The translations under genes and the position numbers were made by a program. A stretch of DNA of 64,000 nt, taken from Tardibacter chloracetimidivorans. Lineage in GTDB: Bacteria > Pseudomonadota > Alphaproteobacteria > Sphingomonadales > Sphingomonadaceae. Every line of letters starts with the position of its first letter. Within the stretch, counting starts at the first letter, position 1. The stretch is from assembly GCF_001890385.1 (NCBI RefSeq), contig NZ_CP018221.1, positions 1,723,501 through 1,787,500 on the forward strand. The letters are read 5' to 3'. This document shows, one piece after another, positions 1 through 9,676 of this stretch. The notes under the pieces are model-generated. The model saw nothing but the letters and a program-made list of their open reading frames with translations, was not told the DNA's origin and ran no database searches.

Positions 1-1
1 T

Positions 2-1510
2 TCCGCCGACGCGCGAGTCAGGATCGCGAACTTCACCCGGTCGAGCCTGACCACCGTCTCCGAGCCGGTCGACATCCAGCTCCTTGGCACGCTCGCTCCG
101 GCCGGTCGGGCGGAAGCGCGGGCGCTGATCCGCCGTGGCGGCACGACCTATGGGCGACTGGTCGCGAATGTGAACGCCGCGCGCGGCGGAGGCGGGTGGA
201 TAAGCGATCTCGCGGCAGGCGCGCTGGACGGCGGCGTCCGCTATAACGGGCCTGCCGCCGTGCTGTTTTCATTTGCCGGACAGCCCGACCAGCAGCTGAC
301 CGGGCCAATCGCCCTTGCGGCCGATTTCAGCGGTTCACCGCAGAACCCGCGCCTGAACGGCGTGGTGCGCGCCGACGCGCTTGTCTATGAGAACGAGACG
401 TTCGGCACCCGCGTTTCAGCCATAGAGCTGGACGGCCGCTTCACCAACGACCGGCTGGTCCTGAACCGCTTCAACGGGCGCGCGGGCGAAGGCACGGTGA
501 ACGCCACCGGAACGGTCGGGCTTGCCGCCGCCGACGGTTTTCCCATCAACATCAAGGCCAGCCTCAACCGCGCCCGGCTGGCGCGCAGCGACAACATCGG
601 CACTGTGGTGAGCGGATTGCTGGCGGTGACCAACAGCCCCGACAAGGGCGCACTGATTTCCGGCAAGCTTCGCCTCCCCGAACTGCGCTACCGCTTTGTG
701 CGCGAAGGAAGCGCGGAGGTCGCCCGGCTGTCGGGCGTGCATCGCAGGGGCGAACCCGTGACCCCTGAACCGGATTCAGGCGGCTCCGCGCCATCCATCT
801 GGAATCTGGACATAGCGGTTCGCGCCGACAACCAGATTTTCGTGTCGGGCATGGGCATGGAATCCGAATGGAGCGCCGATCTGCGGATCACCGGCACCAC
901 GGCCGATCCCCGCATCACCGGCAGCCTTGACCTGCTGCGCGGCACCTACGGCTTTGCAGGCCGCCGGTTCACGCTGGACGAAGGAGAAATCGATTTCACC
1001 GGCGGCGAAATCAATAATCCCGTCATCAGCATTCAGGCGAGCACCAGCGTGGAGAACGTCAACGCCATTCTCAACATTTCCGGCAGGGCGCAGAATCCGC
1101 AGATCGCCTTCACCTCCACCCCAAGCCTGCCGCAGGACGAGGTGATGTCCCGAATCCTCTTTGGAGAAAGCGTCACCAATCTTTCCGCCACCCAGGCGAT
1201 CCAGCTTGCAGCCTCGCTCAACTCGCTGCGGGGCGGCGGCGGGGGGCTGAATCCGCTCGGCAAGCTGCAATCGGCGGCGGGCATCGACCGGCTTCGCATC
1301 CTTGGATCGGACCCGGCGACCGGACGCGAGACGGCCGTCGCCGCCGGGCAGTACATCACCAACGATGTCTATGTGGAGATCATCACCGACGCGCGCGGAT
1401 TCACCGCCACCCAGCTCGAGGTCGCGCTCTCCAAGGCGCTCAGCATCCTCACCCAGACCGGCGGCGTCGCGGGAACCTCGGTCAATCTGCGCTATTCGAA
1501 GGACTATTGA
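2..1510 (+). CDS. tamB: TamB C-terminal part (5' end outside window)
   Basis: The reading frame is open from base 2, so the gene begins before the window; 502 residues are visible. They form the repetitive, glycine- and beta-rich tail of the TamB/DUF490 family, ending in the conserved stretch with LPQDEVMSRILFG and a terminal beta-strand region (YVEIITDARG, LRYSKDY). TamB is an inner-membrane-anchored periplasm-spanning protein that works with TamA and is implicated in lipid transport to, or protein assembly in, the outer membrane. An internal ATG at 170 is not the start, because the family domain continues upstream of it. tamA would be expected just before the window. The 75 bp to rph hold no clear terminator. 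Confidence 0.9.
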   Translation, partial: SADARVRIANFTRSSLTTVSEPVDIQLLGTLAPAGRAEARALIRRGGTTYGRLVANVNAARGGGGWISDLAAGALDGGVRYNGPAAVLFSFAGQPDQQLTGPIALAADFSGSPQNPRLNGVVRADALVYENETFGTRVSAIELDGRFTNDRLVLNRFNGRAGEGTVNATGTVGLAAADGFPINIKASLNRARLARSDNIGTVVSGLLAVTNSPDKGALISGKLRLPELRYRFVREGSAEVARLSGVHRRGEPVTPEPDSGGSAPSIWNLDIAVRADNQIFVSGMGMESEWSADLRITGTTADPRITGSLDLLRGTYGFAGRRFTLDEGEIDFTGGEINNPVISIQASTSVENVNAILNISGRAQNPQIAFTSTPSLPQDEVMSRILFGESVTNLSATQAIQLAASLNSLRGGGGGLNPLGKLQSAAGIDRLRILGSDPATGRETAVAAGQYITNDVYVEIITDARGFTATQLEVALSKALSILTQTGGVAGTSVNLRYSKDY

Positions 1511-1585
1511 GCGAACCGCATTTGCTGGACCCCGAGGGCGACCACGGCTAGACGCTGTGCCGTATCTCGAAAAACAGGAGCGTTC

Positions 1586-2302
1586 ATGCGTCCGTCAGGC
1601 CGTTCGCCAGACCAGATGCGGGTGATCGAAATGATCCCCGGTTTCACCCGCCATGCCGAAGGCTCGTGCCTCATCAAGTTCGGCGACACGCATGTGCTGT
1701 GCAATGCAAGCGTGGAGGAGCGGCTGCCGCCCTGGCTGCGCGGCAAGGGCCAGGGCTGGGTGACGGCCGAATATGGCATGCTGCCCCGCGCCACCCACAC
1801 GCGCGGCAATCGCGAGGCGGCCAAGGGCAAGCAATCGGGCCGGACGCAGGAAATCCAGCGGCTGATCGGCCGCTCGCTGCGCGCCGTCGTCGATCTTGAA
1901 GCGCTTGGTGAGCGTCAGATCACGGTCGACTGCGACGTGATCCAGGCCGATGGCGGCACGCGCACCGCCTCCATTTCCGGCGCATGGGTGGCGCTGAAGC
2001 TCGCGATCGAAAAGCTGAAGGCCAATGGCGCGGTGTTCGAGCGCGACCCGCTGACCACGCAGGTGGCCGCCATTTCCTGCGGCATTCATGAGGGCGCGCC
2101 GGTGCTGGACCTCGATTATGTGGAGGATTCGGCAGCGCACACCGACGGCAATTTCGTCCTCACCGGCAATGGCGGCATCGTCGAGGTGCAGGCGACGGCC
2201 GAAGGCGCGCCGTTCAGCGAGGAAGAACTGCTGCGCCTGCTGCGTCTGGCGCGGATCGGCTGCGCCAATATCTTTGAAGCGCAGTTGAAGGCGGTGGCGT
2301 GA
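1586..2302 (+). CDS. rph: Ribonuclease PH
   Basis: 238 residues, the normal full length. RNase PH is a phosphate-dependent 3'-5' exoribonuclease that trims tRNA 3' ends. Recognisable family segments are the N-terminal [12 protein letters not shown], the [28 protein letters not shown] region (about residues 72-100) and [17 protein letters not shown] (about 118-134). An ATG at 1586 follows a CAGGAG ribosome site. The stop overlaps the GTG start of rdgB by 4 bp, so the two are probably co-translated. Confidence 0.97.
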   Translation: MRPSGRSPDQMRVIEMIPGFTRHAEGSCLIKFGDTHVLCNASVEERLPPWLRGKGQGWVTAEYGMLPRATHTRGNREAAKGKQSGRTQEIQRLIGRSLRAVVDLEALGERQITVDCDVIQADGGTRTASISGAWVALKLAIEKLKANGAVFERDPLTTQVAAISCGIHEGAPVLDLDYVEDSAAHTDGNFVLTGNGGIVEVQATAEGAPFSEEELLRLLRLARIGCANIFEAQLKAVA

Positions 2303-2901
2303 CCCGCAAGCTCGCCCCCGGCAGGCTGGTGATCGCCAGCCACAACCAGGGCAAGGTGCGCGAGATCGGCGACCTCCTTGCTCCGTTCGGCATCGAAACG
2401 GTGTCGGCCGGCGCGCTTGGCCTTCCCGAGCCGCCCGAGACGGGAACGAGCTTCATCGCCAATGCCGAGCTGAAGGCGCGCGAGGCGGCGGACCTGTCCG
2501 GCCTGCCCGCGCTTGCCGACGACAGCGGCCTGTGCGTGGAAGCGCTGCGCGGCGAACCGGGGATATTCTCAGCGCGCTGGGCGGGCGAGGACAAGGACTT
2601 CGGCATGGCCATGCGGCTGGTGCATGAAGCGATGGAAAAGGCGGGGCCGGACGCCGGGCATGACGCCCATTTCATCTGCGCGCTGTCGCTGGCCTGGCCC
2701 GACGGCCATATCGAAAGCTTTGAAGGCCGCGTAGACGGACTGATCGTCTGGCCGCCGCGCGGGACGAAGGGCTTCGGCTATGATCCGATCTTTCAGCCGA
2801 TCGGCCGTAACCAGACGTTCGGCGAGATCGAGCCGGACGAAAAACATGCGATGAGCCACCGTGCCGACGCTTTCCGCCAGCTTGTCGCCGCCTGCTTCTG
2901 A
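2299..2901 (+). CDS. rdgB: RdgB/HAM1 non-canonical purine NTP pyrophosphatase
   Basis: 200 residues, full length. The enzyme hydrolyses dITP, ITP and XTP to the monophosphates and keeps these bases out of DNA and RNA. Visible motifs are [10 protein letters not shown] at the nucleotide-binding N-terminus, ADDSGL with the catalytic acidic pair near residue 73, and [10 protein letters not shown] near residue 155. The start is GTG, overlapping the rph stop by 4 bp. Its end overlaps the proposed hemW start by 41 bp. Confidence 0.96.
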   Translation: MTRKLAPGRLVIASHNQGKVREIGDLLAPFGIETVSAGALGLPEPPETGTSFIANAELKAREAADLSGLPALADDSGLCVEALRGEPGIFSARWAGEDKDFGMAMRLVHEAMEKAGPDAGHDAHFICALSLAWPDGHIESFEGRVDGLIVWPPRGTKGFGYDPIFQPIGRNQTFGEIEPDEKHAMSHRADAFRQLVAACF

Positions 2902-4060
2902 GCAGGCGCAGGAGCCGCTCGCGCTCTATGTCCACTGGCCGTTCTGCGTCTCCAAATGCCCCTATTGCGACTTCAACAGCCATGTCCGGGCCGAGGTGGA
3001 CATGGCCGGGTGGCGCAAGGCGCTGCTCGCCGATCTGGCGCATGAGGCGGCGCTTCTTCCCGGCCGAAGGCTAGGCTCGATCTTCTTCGGCGGGGGCACG
3101 CCGTCGCTGATGCCCCCCTCCATCGCCGAAGCCCTGATCGATGCAGCGGCAGGTCATTGGCAGGCCGGTCCCGAACTGGAGATCACGCTGGAGGCAAATC
3201 CATCGAGCGTCGAGGCGTCCAACTTCCGCGCCTTTGCGGCCGCCGGGGTGAACCGCGCTTCGCTGGGCCTTCAGGCGCTGGACGATGAGGCGCTGCGCTT
3301 CCTTGGCCGGGCGCATGATGTCGCCGAAGGGCTGAAGGCGCTGGATGTCGCGCAATCCGCGTTCGACCGGGTGAGCTTTGACCTGATCTATGCCCGCCCC
3401 GGCCAGACGCAGGCGGAATGGCGGGCGGAACTGAACCGCGCGCTTGGTTTCGGCTCAAGCCATCTTTCGCTCTACCAGTTGACGATAGAGCCGGGCACCC
3501 GCTTCGCCACCCTTGCATCCAGGGGAGAACTGACGATCCCCTGCGACGATGACGCGGCCGACCTCTTAACCCTGACACAGGAACTGACGGCGGCGGCCGG
3601 GCTGCCCGCCTATGAGGTGTCCAACCACGCGCGGCCGGGCGAGGAGAGTCGCCACAACCTGACCTATTGGCGCTATGGCGACTATGCGGGCATCGGCCCC
3701 GGCGCGCATGGGCGGCGGCGCGGATCGGCAACCGTCCGCCACCGCAAGCCCGAGAACTGGATAAATGCCGTGGCCTCGCAAGGTCATGGGCTGGTGGAGG
3801 AAAGCCCGCTGACGCCCGCCGACCGCGCTCGCGAGGCCCTGTTGATGGGGCTGCGACTGGCCGACGGCATCGATCCCCTGCTGTTCGAGCACCGCACCGG
3901 AGTAGCGCTCGACCGGCTGATCGCCGGGGATGCGCGCGCGCGGCTGGCGGCGCATGGCCTTATCGATGGGGGTCAGGCGCGGCTCAAGGCCACGCCCGCC
4001 GGTATGCTGGTGCTGAACGCGCTGATCGCCGAACTGGTCAGCGACCGCGAAATCACTTGA
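2861..4060 (+). CDS. hemW: HemW radical SAM heme chaperone
   Basis: 399 residues. HemW is a radical-SAM family protein that binds heme and delivers it to respiratory proteins; it was long misannotated as oxygen-independent coproporphyrinogen oxidase HemN. The [4Fe-4S] motif CxxxCxxC is at Cys29, Cys33 and Cys36 and is followed by DFNSH, with GGGTPSL shortly after. The GTG start at 2861 lies inside rdgB without a clear ribosome site; a TTG at 2882 would remove seven residues and is a possible alternative. The 3' end overlaps the convergent lipoprotein gene by 8 bp. Confidence 0.93.
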   Translation: MPTLSASLSPPASEQAQEPLALYVHWPFCVSKCPYCDFNSHVRAEVDMAGWRKALLADLAHEAALLPGRRLGSIFFGGGTPSLMPPSIAEALIDAAAGHWQAGPELEITLEANPSSVEASNFRAFAAAGVNRASLGLQALDDEALRFLGRAHDVAEGLKALDVAQSAFDRVSFDLIYARPGQTQAEWRAELNRALGFGSSHLSLYQLTIEPGTRFATLASRGELTIPCDDDAADLLTLTQELTAAAGLPAYEVSNHARPGEESRHNLTYWRYGDYAGIGPGAHGRRRGSATVRHRKPENWINAVASQGHGLVEESPLTPADRAREALLMGLRLADGIDPLLFEHRTGVALDRLIAGDARARLAAHGLIDGGQARLKATPAGMLVLNALIAELVSDREIT

Positions 4061-5294
4061 AGCTGGCCGGAGCGGGCGAAACCACGTTGAACCCGCCTGC
4101 CCCCACCTGCTGCACTTCAAGCGCGCGGAGCGCGACCCCCGATCCGCCGAAGCGGAACGCGCCGTCCACGCCCGCAAAACCGCCGCTGTCGCGCAGCGCC
4201 GCCTGCGGGAACGGCGCGCCGGCCTGCCATTTTGCCGCAACCCGGTTCACCAGCAGCACGCTGTCATAGCCAAGGCTCGCCAACCGATAGGGCTCACCGC
4301 CGAAGCGCGAGCGATAGCGCGACGCGAACTGCCGGAAATAGTCGTCCGGCACCGACGCGAACCACGCGCCATGCATGGCCGGCACCCGGGAAAGCCCCGG
4401 CTCCGTGTTCCACAGTTCGGTGCCGAGCAGGCGAACGCCGCGCGCCCCATTCTTCTGCAACACCGGCAGCGCCGCCAAGGCGATCTTGCCGCTGTCGGCG
4501 ACCAGAACGGCGTCGAACGGGACGCCTTTGGTTTCGGGAGCGACGCGCGCCACCGTCCCATCGGGGCGCACCCTTGCGCGCGCGGCGGGCGCATCGGCCC
4601 CCGTCAGCTTGCGAACGGCGCTGGTGAGCGAGCGCGTGTCGCGGGTGAAGGTCGCGATCGCCGTCATGCGGCCGCCGCTTTTCTCGACCGCATCGATCAT
4701 GGCGCTGGAGGCGCGTTGGCCATAGGCCCCGGCCGGGACGAGCGCGGCGAAGCGATCGACACCGCGACCCTGCGCGAAGGAAACCACCCGTTCGACCGAC
4801 TGATCGACCTGGAAACCAAGCACATAGGTGCCGCCGCCAGCCAGCGATGCATCGTTGGAAAAAGTGAGGATCGGCACATTGGCCGCCCGGCTCATGCCCT
4901 GGATCGCCCGCACATCCGGCGCGAGGAGCGGCCCCAGGAACAGCCTGTTGCCCTCCGCGAGCGCACGCTGGGCGGCAGCCGCAGCCCCGCCCGCCGTGTT
5001 ATAGACCGTCAACCGGACCCGGCGGTTGCCGGAATCGAGCAGCGCCAGATTGGCCGCGTTCGCGATCGACTGGCCAAGCGCCGCATTGGGTCCGGTCGTC
5101 GGCACCAGCACGGCGACCTTCTGGCGATCGGCCTCGTCCGGCCCGGTCGGCTTTTCCACCGGCTTGGGCGGCCCCGCCTGTCCCGGCCTTGCGTCACGTC
5201 CGCCGGGCGTACATGCCGCAAGGATCGAAATCACAGCAAGGGTTGCTATCGTCCGGGCAGAGAGCCATTGCCGTATACGTTGCGGCTGCGCCAT
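4053..5294 (-). CDS. Penicillin-binding protein activator, LpoA/YraM-like lipoprotein
   Basis: 413 residues from the ATG at 5294; a TTG one codon upstream is less likely. The N-terminus is a lipoprotein signal with lipobox LAAC and Cys28 as the acylated residue, then a Pro/Lys-rich linker. From about residue 58 (VAVLVPTTGPNAALGQSI) it is a type I periplasmic-binding fold as in LpoA and branched-chain amino-acid receptors. In enterobacteria LpoA lies next to rsmI and yraN and activates PBP1A. The same divergent neighbourhood here supports a role in peptidoglycan synthesis, but the activator role is inferred. Confidence 0.85.
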   Translation of the reverse strand: MAQPQRIRQWLSARTIATLAVISILAACTPGGRDARPGQAGPPKPVEKPTGPDEADRQKVAVLVPTTGPNAALGQSIANAANLALLDSGNRRVRLTVYNTAGGAAAAAQRALAEGNRLFLGPLLAPDVRAIQGMSRAANVPILTFSNDASLAGGGTYVLGFQVDQSVERVVSFAQGRGVDRFAALVPAGAYGQRASSAMIDAVEKSGGRMTAIATFTRDTRSLTSAVRKLTGADAPAARARVRPDGTVARVAPETKGVPFDAVLVADSGKIALAALPVLQKNGARGVRLLGTELWNTEPGLSRVPAMHGAWFASVPDDYFRQFASRYRSRFGGEPYRLASLGYDSVLLVNRVAAKWQAGAPFPQAALRDSGGFAGVDGAFRFGGSGVALRALEVQQVGAGGFNVVSPAPASFK

Positions 5295-5311
5295 CAATGA
5301 ATTGCCTTTTT

Positions 5312-6160
5312 ATGAGTCAGACATCCGACCTAAAGCCCGGTCTCTACATTGTCGCAACCCCGATCGGCAACCTGGGGGAGCTTTCCCCGCGCGCCGCCGA
5401 TATTCTGGCACGGGCGAGCGCAATCGCGGTGGAGGACAGCCGGGTCACCGCAACGCTGATGCGCCACATCGGGGCGAAGCGGCCGATGATCCCCTATCAC
5501 GATCACAATGCCGATCAGATGCGGCCGGAGTTGCTGAACCGCCTGTCGAGCGAAGCGATCGCCCTGGTATCGGATGCGGGAACGCCCCTGATTTCCGATC
5601 CCGGCTTCAAGCTGGTCCGCGAGGCGCGCGCCGCCGGCCATTATGTGACGACGATCTCCGGCCCCTGCGCCGCCATCGCTGCGCTGACCGTGGCGGGTCT
5701 GCCGACCGACCGCTTCATGTTCGCCGGATTCCTGCCTGCAAAGGCGCTCGCGCGGGAGACCGAACTGGCCGAACTTGCAGGCATCCGGGCGACGCTGATC
5801 TTCTATGAAAGCCCGCACCGGCTGGCGGCGACGCTCGCCGCGATGGCAACCGTGCTCGGCGACCGCGAGGCCGCGGTCACGCGCGAGCTGACCAAGAAGT
5901 TCGAGGAGGTGGTCACCGGACGGCTGGGCGAGCTTGCGATCCGCTATGCCGAAAGCCAGCCGAAGGGGGAGATCGTGCTGGTCGTCGGCCCGCCGGCGGA
6001 GGCGCCGCCTCCATCGGCGGATGATCTGGATGCGCTGCTGCTCGACCGGCTCGCCACGCTCAGCGTCAAGGACGCCGCGGCGGCGGTGGCAGAAAGCCTG
6101 AACCTGCCGCGCAAGCAGGTCTATGAGCGCGCGCTGCTGCTGAAAGACAGGAAGAATTGA
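5312..6160 (+). CDS. rsmI: 16S rRNA (cytidine1402-2'-O)-methyltransferase RsmI
   Basis: 282 residues from the ATG at 5312 (MSQTSDLKPG); an in-frame ATG at 5297 is also possible. RsmI is a SAM-dependent tetrapyrrole-methylase-fold enzyme that 2'-O-methylates C1402 of 16S rRNA. Diagnostic segments are LYIVATPIGNLGELSPRA at the N-terminus, IAVEDSR, ALVSDAGTPLISDPG near residue 85, and FYESPHR. It diverges from the LpoA-like gene and overlaps the yraN start by 4 bp, reproducing the known lpoA-rsmI-yraN arrangement. Confidence 0.95.
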   Translation: MSQTSDLKPGLYIVATPIGNLGELSPRAADILARASAIAVEDSRVTATLMRHIGAKRPMIPYHDHNADQMRPELLNRLSSEAIALVSDAGTPLISDPGFKLVREARAAGHYVTTISGPCAAIAALTVAGLPTDRFMFAGFLPAKALARETELAELAGIRATLIFYESPHRLAATLAAMATVLGDREAAVTRELTKKFEEVVTGRLGELAIRYAESQPKGEIVLVVGPPAEAPPPSADDLDALLLDRLATLSVKDAAAAVAESLNLPRKQVYERALLLKDRKN

Positions 6161-6510
6161 CCGATCGCGCCGGTCGCGAAGCGCGAGGACGACGGGCCGA
6201 AATGCTCGCCGCATGGTGGCTCCGCCTCAAGGGCTATCGCATATTGGGGCAGCGGGTGCGCTGCGCGCGGGGCGAGATAGACCTGATCGCGCGGCGCGGC
6301 CGCACCGTCGCCTTTGTCGAGGTCAAGCGGCGCGCCGACCGCACATCGGCCGCCTGGGCGGTGGAAGAACGCGCGCTGCGCAGGGTGGTCGCGGCAGCCG
6401 GGATGCTGGCGCCGCGCTATGCCCGGCCGGACGACGAGATTCGCATCGACGCGATCCTGATCGTGAACGGGCGCTTTCCCCGCCATGTCATCAACATCTG
6501 GCACGGGTGA
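6157..6510 (+). CDS. yraN: YraN/UPF0102 family protein
   Basis: 117 residues with a TTG start overlapping the rsmI stop. The family has a restriction-endonuclease-like fold; the core is visible as GEIDLIARRGRTVAFVEVKRR (Asp, then Glu-x-Lys, about residues 37-57). Its biochemical role is not settled. The overlap with rsmI indicates translational coupling. Confidence 0.9.
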   Translation: MTDRAGREARGRRAEMLAAWWLRLKGYRILGQRVRCARGEIDLIARRGRTVAFVEVKRRADRTSAAWAVEERALRRVVAAAGMLAPRYARPDDEIRIDAILIVNGRFPRHVINIWHG

Positions 6511-6562
6511 CATTGGCCGCACACTCGCCTAACGGGTGGTGAGCGCGATCAGGGAGACTGCC

Positions 6563-7519
6563 GTGGGCTTGCGTGTTGCGGTTCAGATGGACCCGCTGGA
6601 AACGATCAATATCGCCGGGGATTCCACCTTTGCGATCATGCTGTCGGCGCAGGCGCGCGGGCACAGCCTTTATCACTATGTCCCCGGCGATCTGAGCTAT
6701 CGCGAGGGGACTGTCTCCACGCCTGCCCGGCCGGTGACGGTGCAACGGGTGGAAGGGGGCCATTTCAGCTTCGGCGAGCGGGTGACGCTGGACCTGCGCG
6801 AGGATGTGGACGTGGTGCTGATGCGTCAGGACCCGCCGTTCGACCTGGCCTATATCACGGCCACGCATCTCTTGGAGCGGGTGCAGGACAGGACGCTGGT
6901 GGTGAACGACCCCGCCGCCGTCCGCAATGCGCCGGAAAAGCTCTTCGTCCTCGATTTCCAGCAGTTCATGCCCCCTACCCTCGTCACCCGCAGGCTGGAG
7001 GATGCCCGCGACTTTCATGCCGAACATGGCGAGGTGGTGGTGAAGCCGCTTTACGGCAACGCCGGTTCCGCCGTGTTCCACATAGGGCGCAAGGACGCCA
7101 ATCTGGCTGCGCTGGTGGAGCTGTTCGGACAGGTCTGGCGCGAACCCTTCATGGTCCAGAAGTTCCTGCCCGACGTGGCGCTGGGCGACAAAAGGATCGT
7201 GCTGGTGGATGGCGTGGCGACGGGCGGTGTCAACCGGCTGCCGAAGGCGGGCGAAATCCGTTCGAACCTTGCCGTCGGCGGCAAGGGGGAGGCGACCGCC
7301 CTCACCCCCCGCGAGGAAGAGATTTGCGCCGCCATTGGCCCGGAACTCGCCCGGCGCGGTCTGGTTTTCGTCGGGATCGACGTGATCGCGGGCTATCTGA
7401 CCGAGATCAACGTCACTTCGCCCACCGGCATCGTCGCGATCGACAAGTTCAACGGAACCGACACGCCCGCGCTGATCTGGGAAGCGATTGAAAGAAAGGC
7501 TGCGTCTCATGGCCGCTGA
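6563..7519 (+). CDS. gshB: Glutathione synthetase
   Basis: 318 residues when started at GTG 6563, which follows an AGGGAG ribosome site at 6551-6556; a GTG at 6536 would add nine residues without such a site. GshB is the ATP-grasp enzyme joining glycine to gamma-glutamylcysteine. The start VAVQMDPLETINIAGDSTF, the VVNDPAAVRNAPEKL segment and the C-terminal GIDVIAGYLTEINVTSPTG are typical. gshA is not in the window. The 3' end overlaps the DedA gene. Confidence 0.96.
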   Translation: MGLRVAVQMDPLETINIAGDSTFAIMLSAQARGHSLYHYVPGDLSYREGTVSTPARPVTVQRVEGGHFSFGERVTLDLREDVDVVLMRQDPPFDLAYITATHLLERVQDRTLVVNDPAAVRNAPEKLFVLDFQQFMPPTLVTRRLEDARDFHAEHGEVVVKPLYGNAGSAVFHIGRKDANLAALVELFGQVWREPFMVQKFLPDVALGDKRIVLVDGVATGGVNRLPKAGEIRSNLAVGGKGEATALTPREEEICAAIGPELARRGLVFVGIDVIAGYLTEINVTSPTGIVAIDKFNGTDTPALIWEAIERKAASHGR

Positions 7520-8129
7520 ATGGGTTGTCCGCACCATCGAGGATTCAGGCTATCTGGGCGTCGGCTTCCTGATGTTCGCCGAAACCGTCTTTCCGCCGAT
7601 TCCATCGGAGATCATCATGTCGCTTGCAGGGCTGCAGGCGGCGCAGGGCGAACTGACGCTGCCGGGCGTGATCGGGGCGGGCACGGCGGGCGCGATGCTG
7701 GGCAACACCTTCTGGTATCTGCTGGCCCGCGCATTGGGGCTGGACCGGATCAAGCCATGGGTCGAGCGCTGGGGGCGGTGGATCACCATGACCTGGGACG
7801 AGATCCAGCGCGGCCAGCGATGGTTCGACCGCTTTGGCGCGGCATTCGTGTTTCTGGGGCGGATCGTCCCGACCGTGCGCTCGCTGGTGTCGGTGCCGGC
7901 CGGCCTGCTGAAGATGAGCTTTTCACGCTTCGTTTTCTGGTCGACGCTCGGCACCGCCATCTGGACCACGCTGCTCGCGACGGCCGGCTATCAGCTTGGG
8001 CAGAATTATCAGCAGGTGGACGAGTGGATCAGCCCGGCGTCCAATGCGATCATCGTGACGCTGGTCGCCTGGTATCTCTGGCGCGTCGCCACCTGGAACA
8101 TCAAGCACCGCTTCAGGCGCAGGGGATAA
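7509..8129 (+). CDS. DedA family membrane protein
   Basis: 206 residues from the ATG at 7509, placed 9 nt after AAAGG. DedA proteins are inner-membrane proteins of the SNARE-associated (PF09335) superfamily, linked to membrane potential and, in some members, recycling of undecaprenyl phosphate or phosphatidylethanolamine. Family marks are the re-entrant FPPIPSEIIMSLAG near residue 28 and GRIVPTVRSLVSVPAGLLKM near 115, with hydrophobic helices on either side. It overlaps gshB by 11 bp and converges with xerC. Confidence 0.9.
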   Translation: MAAEWVVRTIEDSGYLGVGFLMFAETVFPPIPSEIIMSLAGLQAAQGELTLPGVIGAGTAGAMLGNTFWYLLARALGLDRIKPWVERWGRWITMTWDEIQRGQRWFDRFGAAFVFLGRIVPTVRSLVSVPAGLLKMSFSRFVFWSTLGTAIWTTLLATAGYQLGQNYQQVDEWISPASNAIIVTLVAWYLWRVATWNIKHRFRRRG

Positions 8130-8138
8130 AGCCCGGCT

Positions 8139-9077
8139 TCAGCCCGATCGCGGATGGGCGTTGCGATAGACGTCCAGCAGATGCGCCGCATCGACGGCGG
8201 TGTAAACCTGGGTGGAACTGAGGCTGGCATGGCCCAGCAGTTCCTGCAGCGAACGCAGATCGGCCCCACGCGCCAGCAGATGCGTCGCAAAGCTGTGGCG
8301 AAGCGCGTGCGGAGTCGCGCTGTCGGGCAGGCCCAGCCGCACGCGGGCGGCACGGACCGCGCGCCGCACCAGATCGGCCGACAATGGGCCACCGCGCACG
8401 CCCCGGAACAATGGCTCGCCGCGGGTGACAGGCCACGGGCTCTGCCGGACATAGTCTTCCACAGCATCGCGCACCGGCTCCAGCAGCGGGACGAGCCGGG
8501 TCTTCGCGCGCTTGCCGGTGACCGTCAGAACCTCGCCCAGCGGCAGGGCAGCGCCGCTCAGCGACAACGCTTCGGAAATGCGCAGGCCCGAGCCGTAAAG
8601 GAGTAGCAGCACGGCAGTATCGCGCGCCGCGATCCATGGCGCCGACGCAGCATTGCCTGCCTCATCGGCGAGTTCGATTGCGTCGGCGGGTGCGATCGGA
8701 CGCGGCACCCGCCTCGCCACGCGGGGGCTGCGAAGCCCGTCGAGCACGCCCTGCGACGCCAGCCCCTCTTCCGCAAGCCAGCCGAAGAAGGCGCGCACCG
8801 CCGACAATTCCCGCGATGCCGAGGCGTTGGCGAGACCACCGACACGTCTTTGGCCCAGAAAGGCGCGAATGTCCTGCAGCTTCACATCGGCGAAGGTGGA
8901 GGGCGAGATCGCCTCCCCCCGGTGCTGCTCAAGAAAGGCGATCAGCCGATGCACCGCCGCCACATAGGCGCGGACGGTATGTGCCGACCTGCGGCGATTG
9001 GCCGCGAGCCACTGCTCCCAGCGCGCGGCGAGCGCGCGCGCGCCCTGCGATTGGCCGAGCGTCAGTCCAGCAGCCAC
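8139..9077 (-). CDS. xerC: Tyrosine recombinase XerC-type
   Basis: 312 residues. An N-terminal SAM-like core-binding domain (about 15-110) is followed by the catalytic domain with the full set of residues: Arg in GSGLRISEAL, His-x-x-Arg in TPHALRHSFATHLL, His in LLGHASLSSTQVY and the Tyr nucleophile in QVYTAVD. With XerD it resolves chromosome dimers at dif. It overlaps DUF484 by 16 bp; DUF484-xerC is a conserved pair in other proteobacteria, which supports XerC rather than a mobile integrase. Confidence 0.92.
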   Translation of the reverse strand: MAAGLTLGQSQGARALAARWEQWLAANRRRSAHTVRAYVAAVHRLIAFLEQHRGEAISPSTFADVKLQDIRAFLGQRRVGGLANASASRELSAVRAFFGWLAEEGLASQGVLDGLRSPRVARRVPRPIAPADAIELADEAGNAASAPWIAARDTAVLLLLYGSGLRISEALSLSGAALPLGEVLTVTGKRAKTRLVPLLEPVRDAVEDYVRQSPWPVTRGEPLFRGVRGGPLSADLVRRAVRAARVRLGLPDSATPHALRHSFATHLLARGADLRSLQELLGHASLSSTQVYTAVDAAHLLDVYRNAHPRSG

Positions 9078-9619
9078 CGGCTTATCGCGCGAGACACGAC
9101 ACCGCCAAGAAAGGCGAGAAGCTCTGACCCATGGCCGCTTTCAAAGGCGTGCGCCTCGCGCGAGCCGAGCGCAAGCAGCCCGGTGCCCAAGGGCGGCGGA
9201 AGATCGAGCCGGATCAGCGCCTCCGCGCGGATCAGTTCGGACGCGGGGCCGAACACGCCATCTCCCTGTTCCACGCTGCGCATCACAACAGGCGGGCCGG
9301 CCACCGCCACGTCGATATAGGCGGGCGCGACCATCTGCACGCCGCTGGTGCCCGCGCGGACGGCGCGTTCCCCGGCCGACAAGGCGATGACCACGGCGTC
9401 AAGACCAAGGCTGTCGGGCCAGTCCTGGGTGATGATGTGGATGAGATGATCCAGCCCCTCGGCATCCAGCGCGGACAGCGCCGCCGCATGGATTTGCGCC
9501 ACCGCGCCCGAATGCCCGCGCGCGAACGCCACCAGATCGGCGTTCGCCTCGCCCAGCGCCGCAACGCGGCCGCGCAGTTCGATCAGCGCGTTATCGCGAA
9601 AGTTGACCACATCGCCCAT
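9062..9619 (-). CDS. DUF484 family protein (GAF-like)
   Basis: 185 residues. The family has a GAF-like fold of unknown function, typically encoded directly before xerC, as here. The N-terminal helix (MGDVVNFRDNALIELRGRVAALGEANADLV) and central LGLDAVVIAL segment fit the family. The sequence does not support a specific biochemical role. Confidence 0.85.
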   Translation of the reverse strand: MGDVVNFRDNALIELRGRVAALGEANADLVAFARGHSGAVAQIHAAALSALDAEGLDHLIHIITQDWPDSLGLDAVVIALSAGERAVRAGTSGVQMVAPAYIDVAVAGPPVVMRSVEQGDGVFGPASELIRAEALIRLDLPPPLGTGLLALGSREAHAFESGHGSELLAFLGGVVSRAISRWLLD

Positions 9620-9676
9620 CCGGCAAAGCTAACCGAGAAATGGTTAAGAGACGATGGGTAAAAGTCGCCGGCCGCT

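Noticed and set aside
5189-5311. rsmI start at 5189
   Set aside because: The extension overlaps the divergent lipoprotein signal sequence and is not part of the RsmI fold; 5312 (or 5297) is better.
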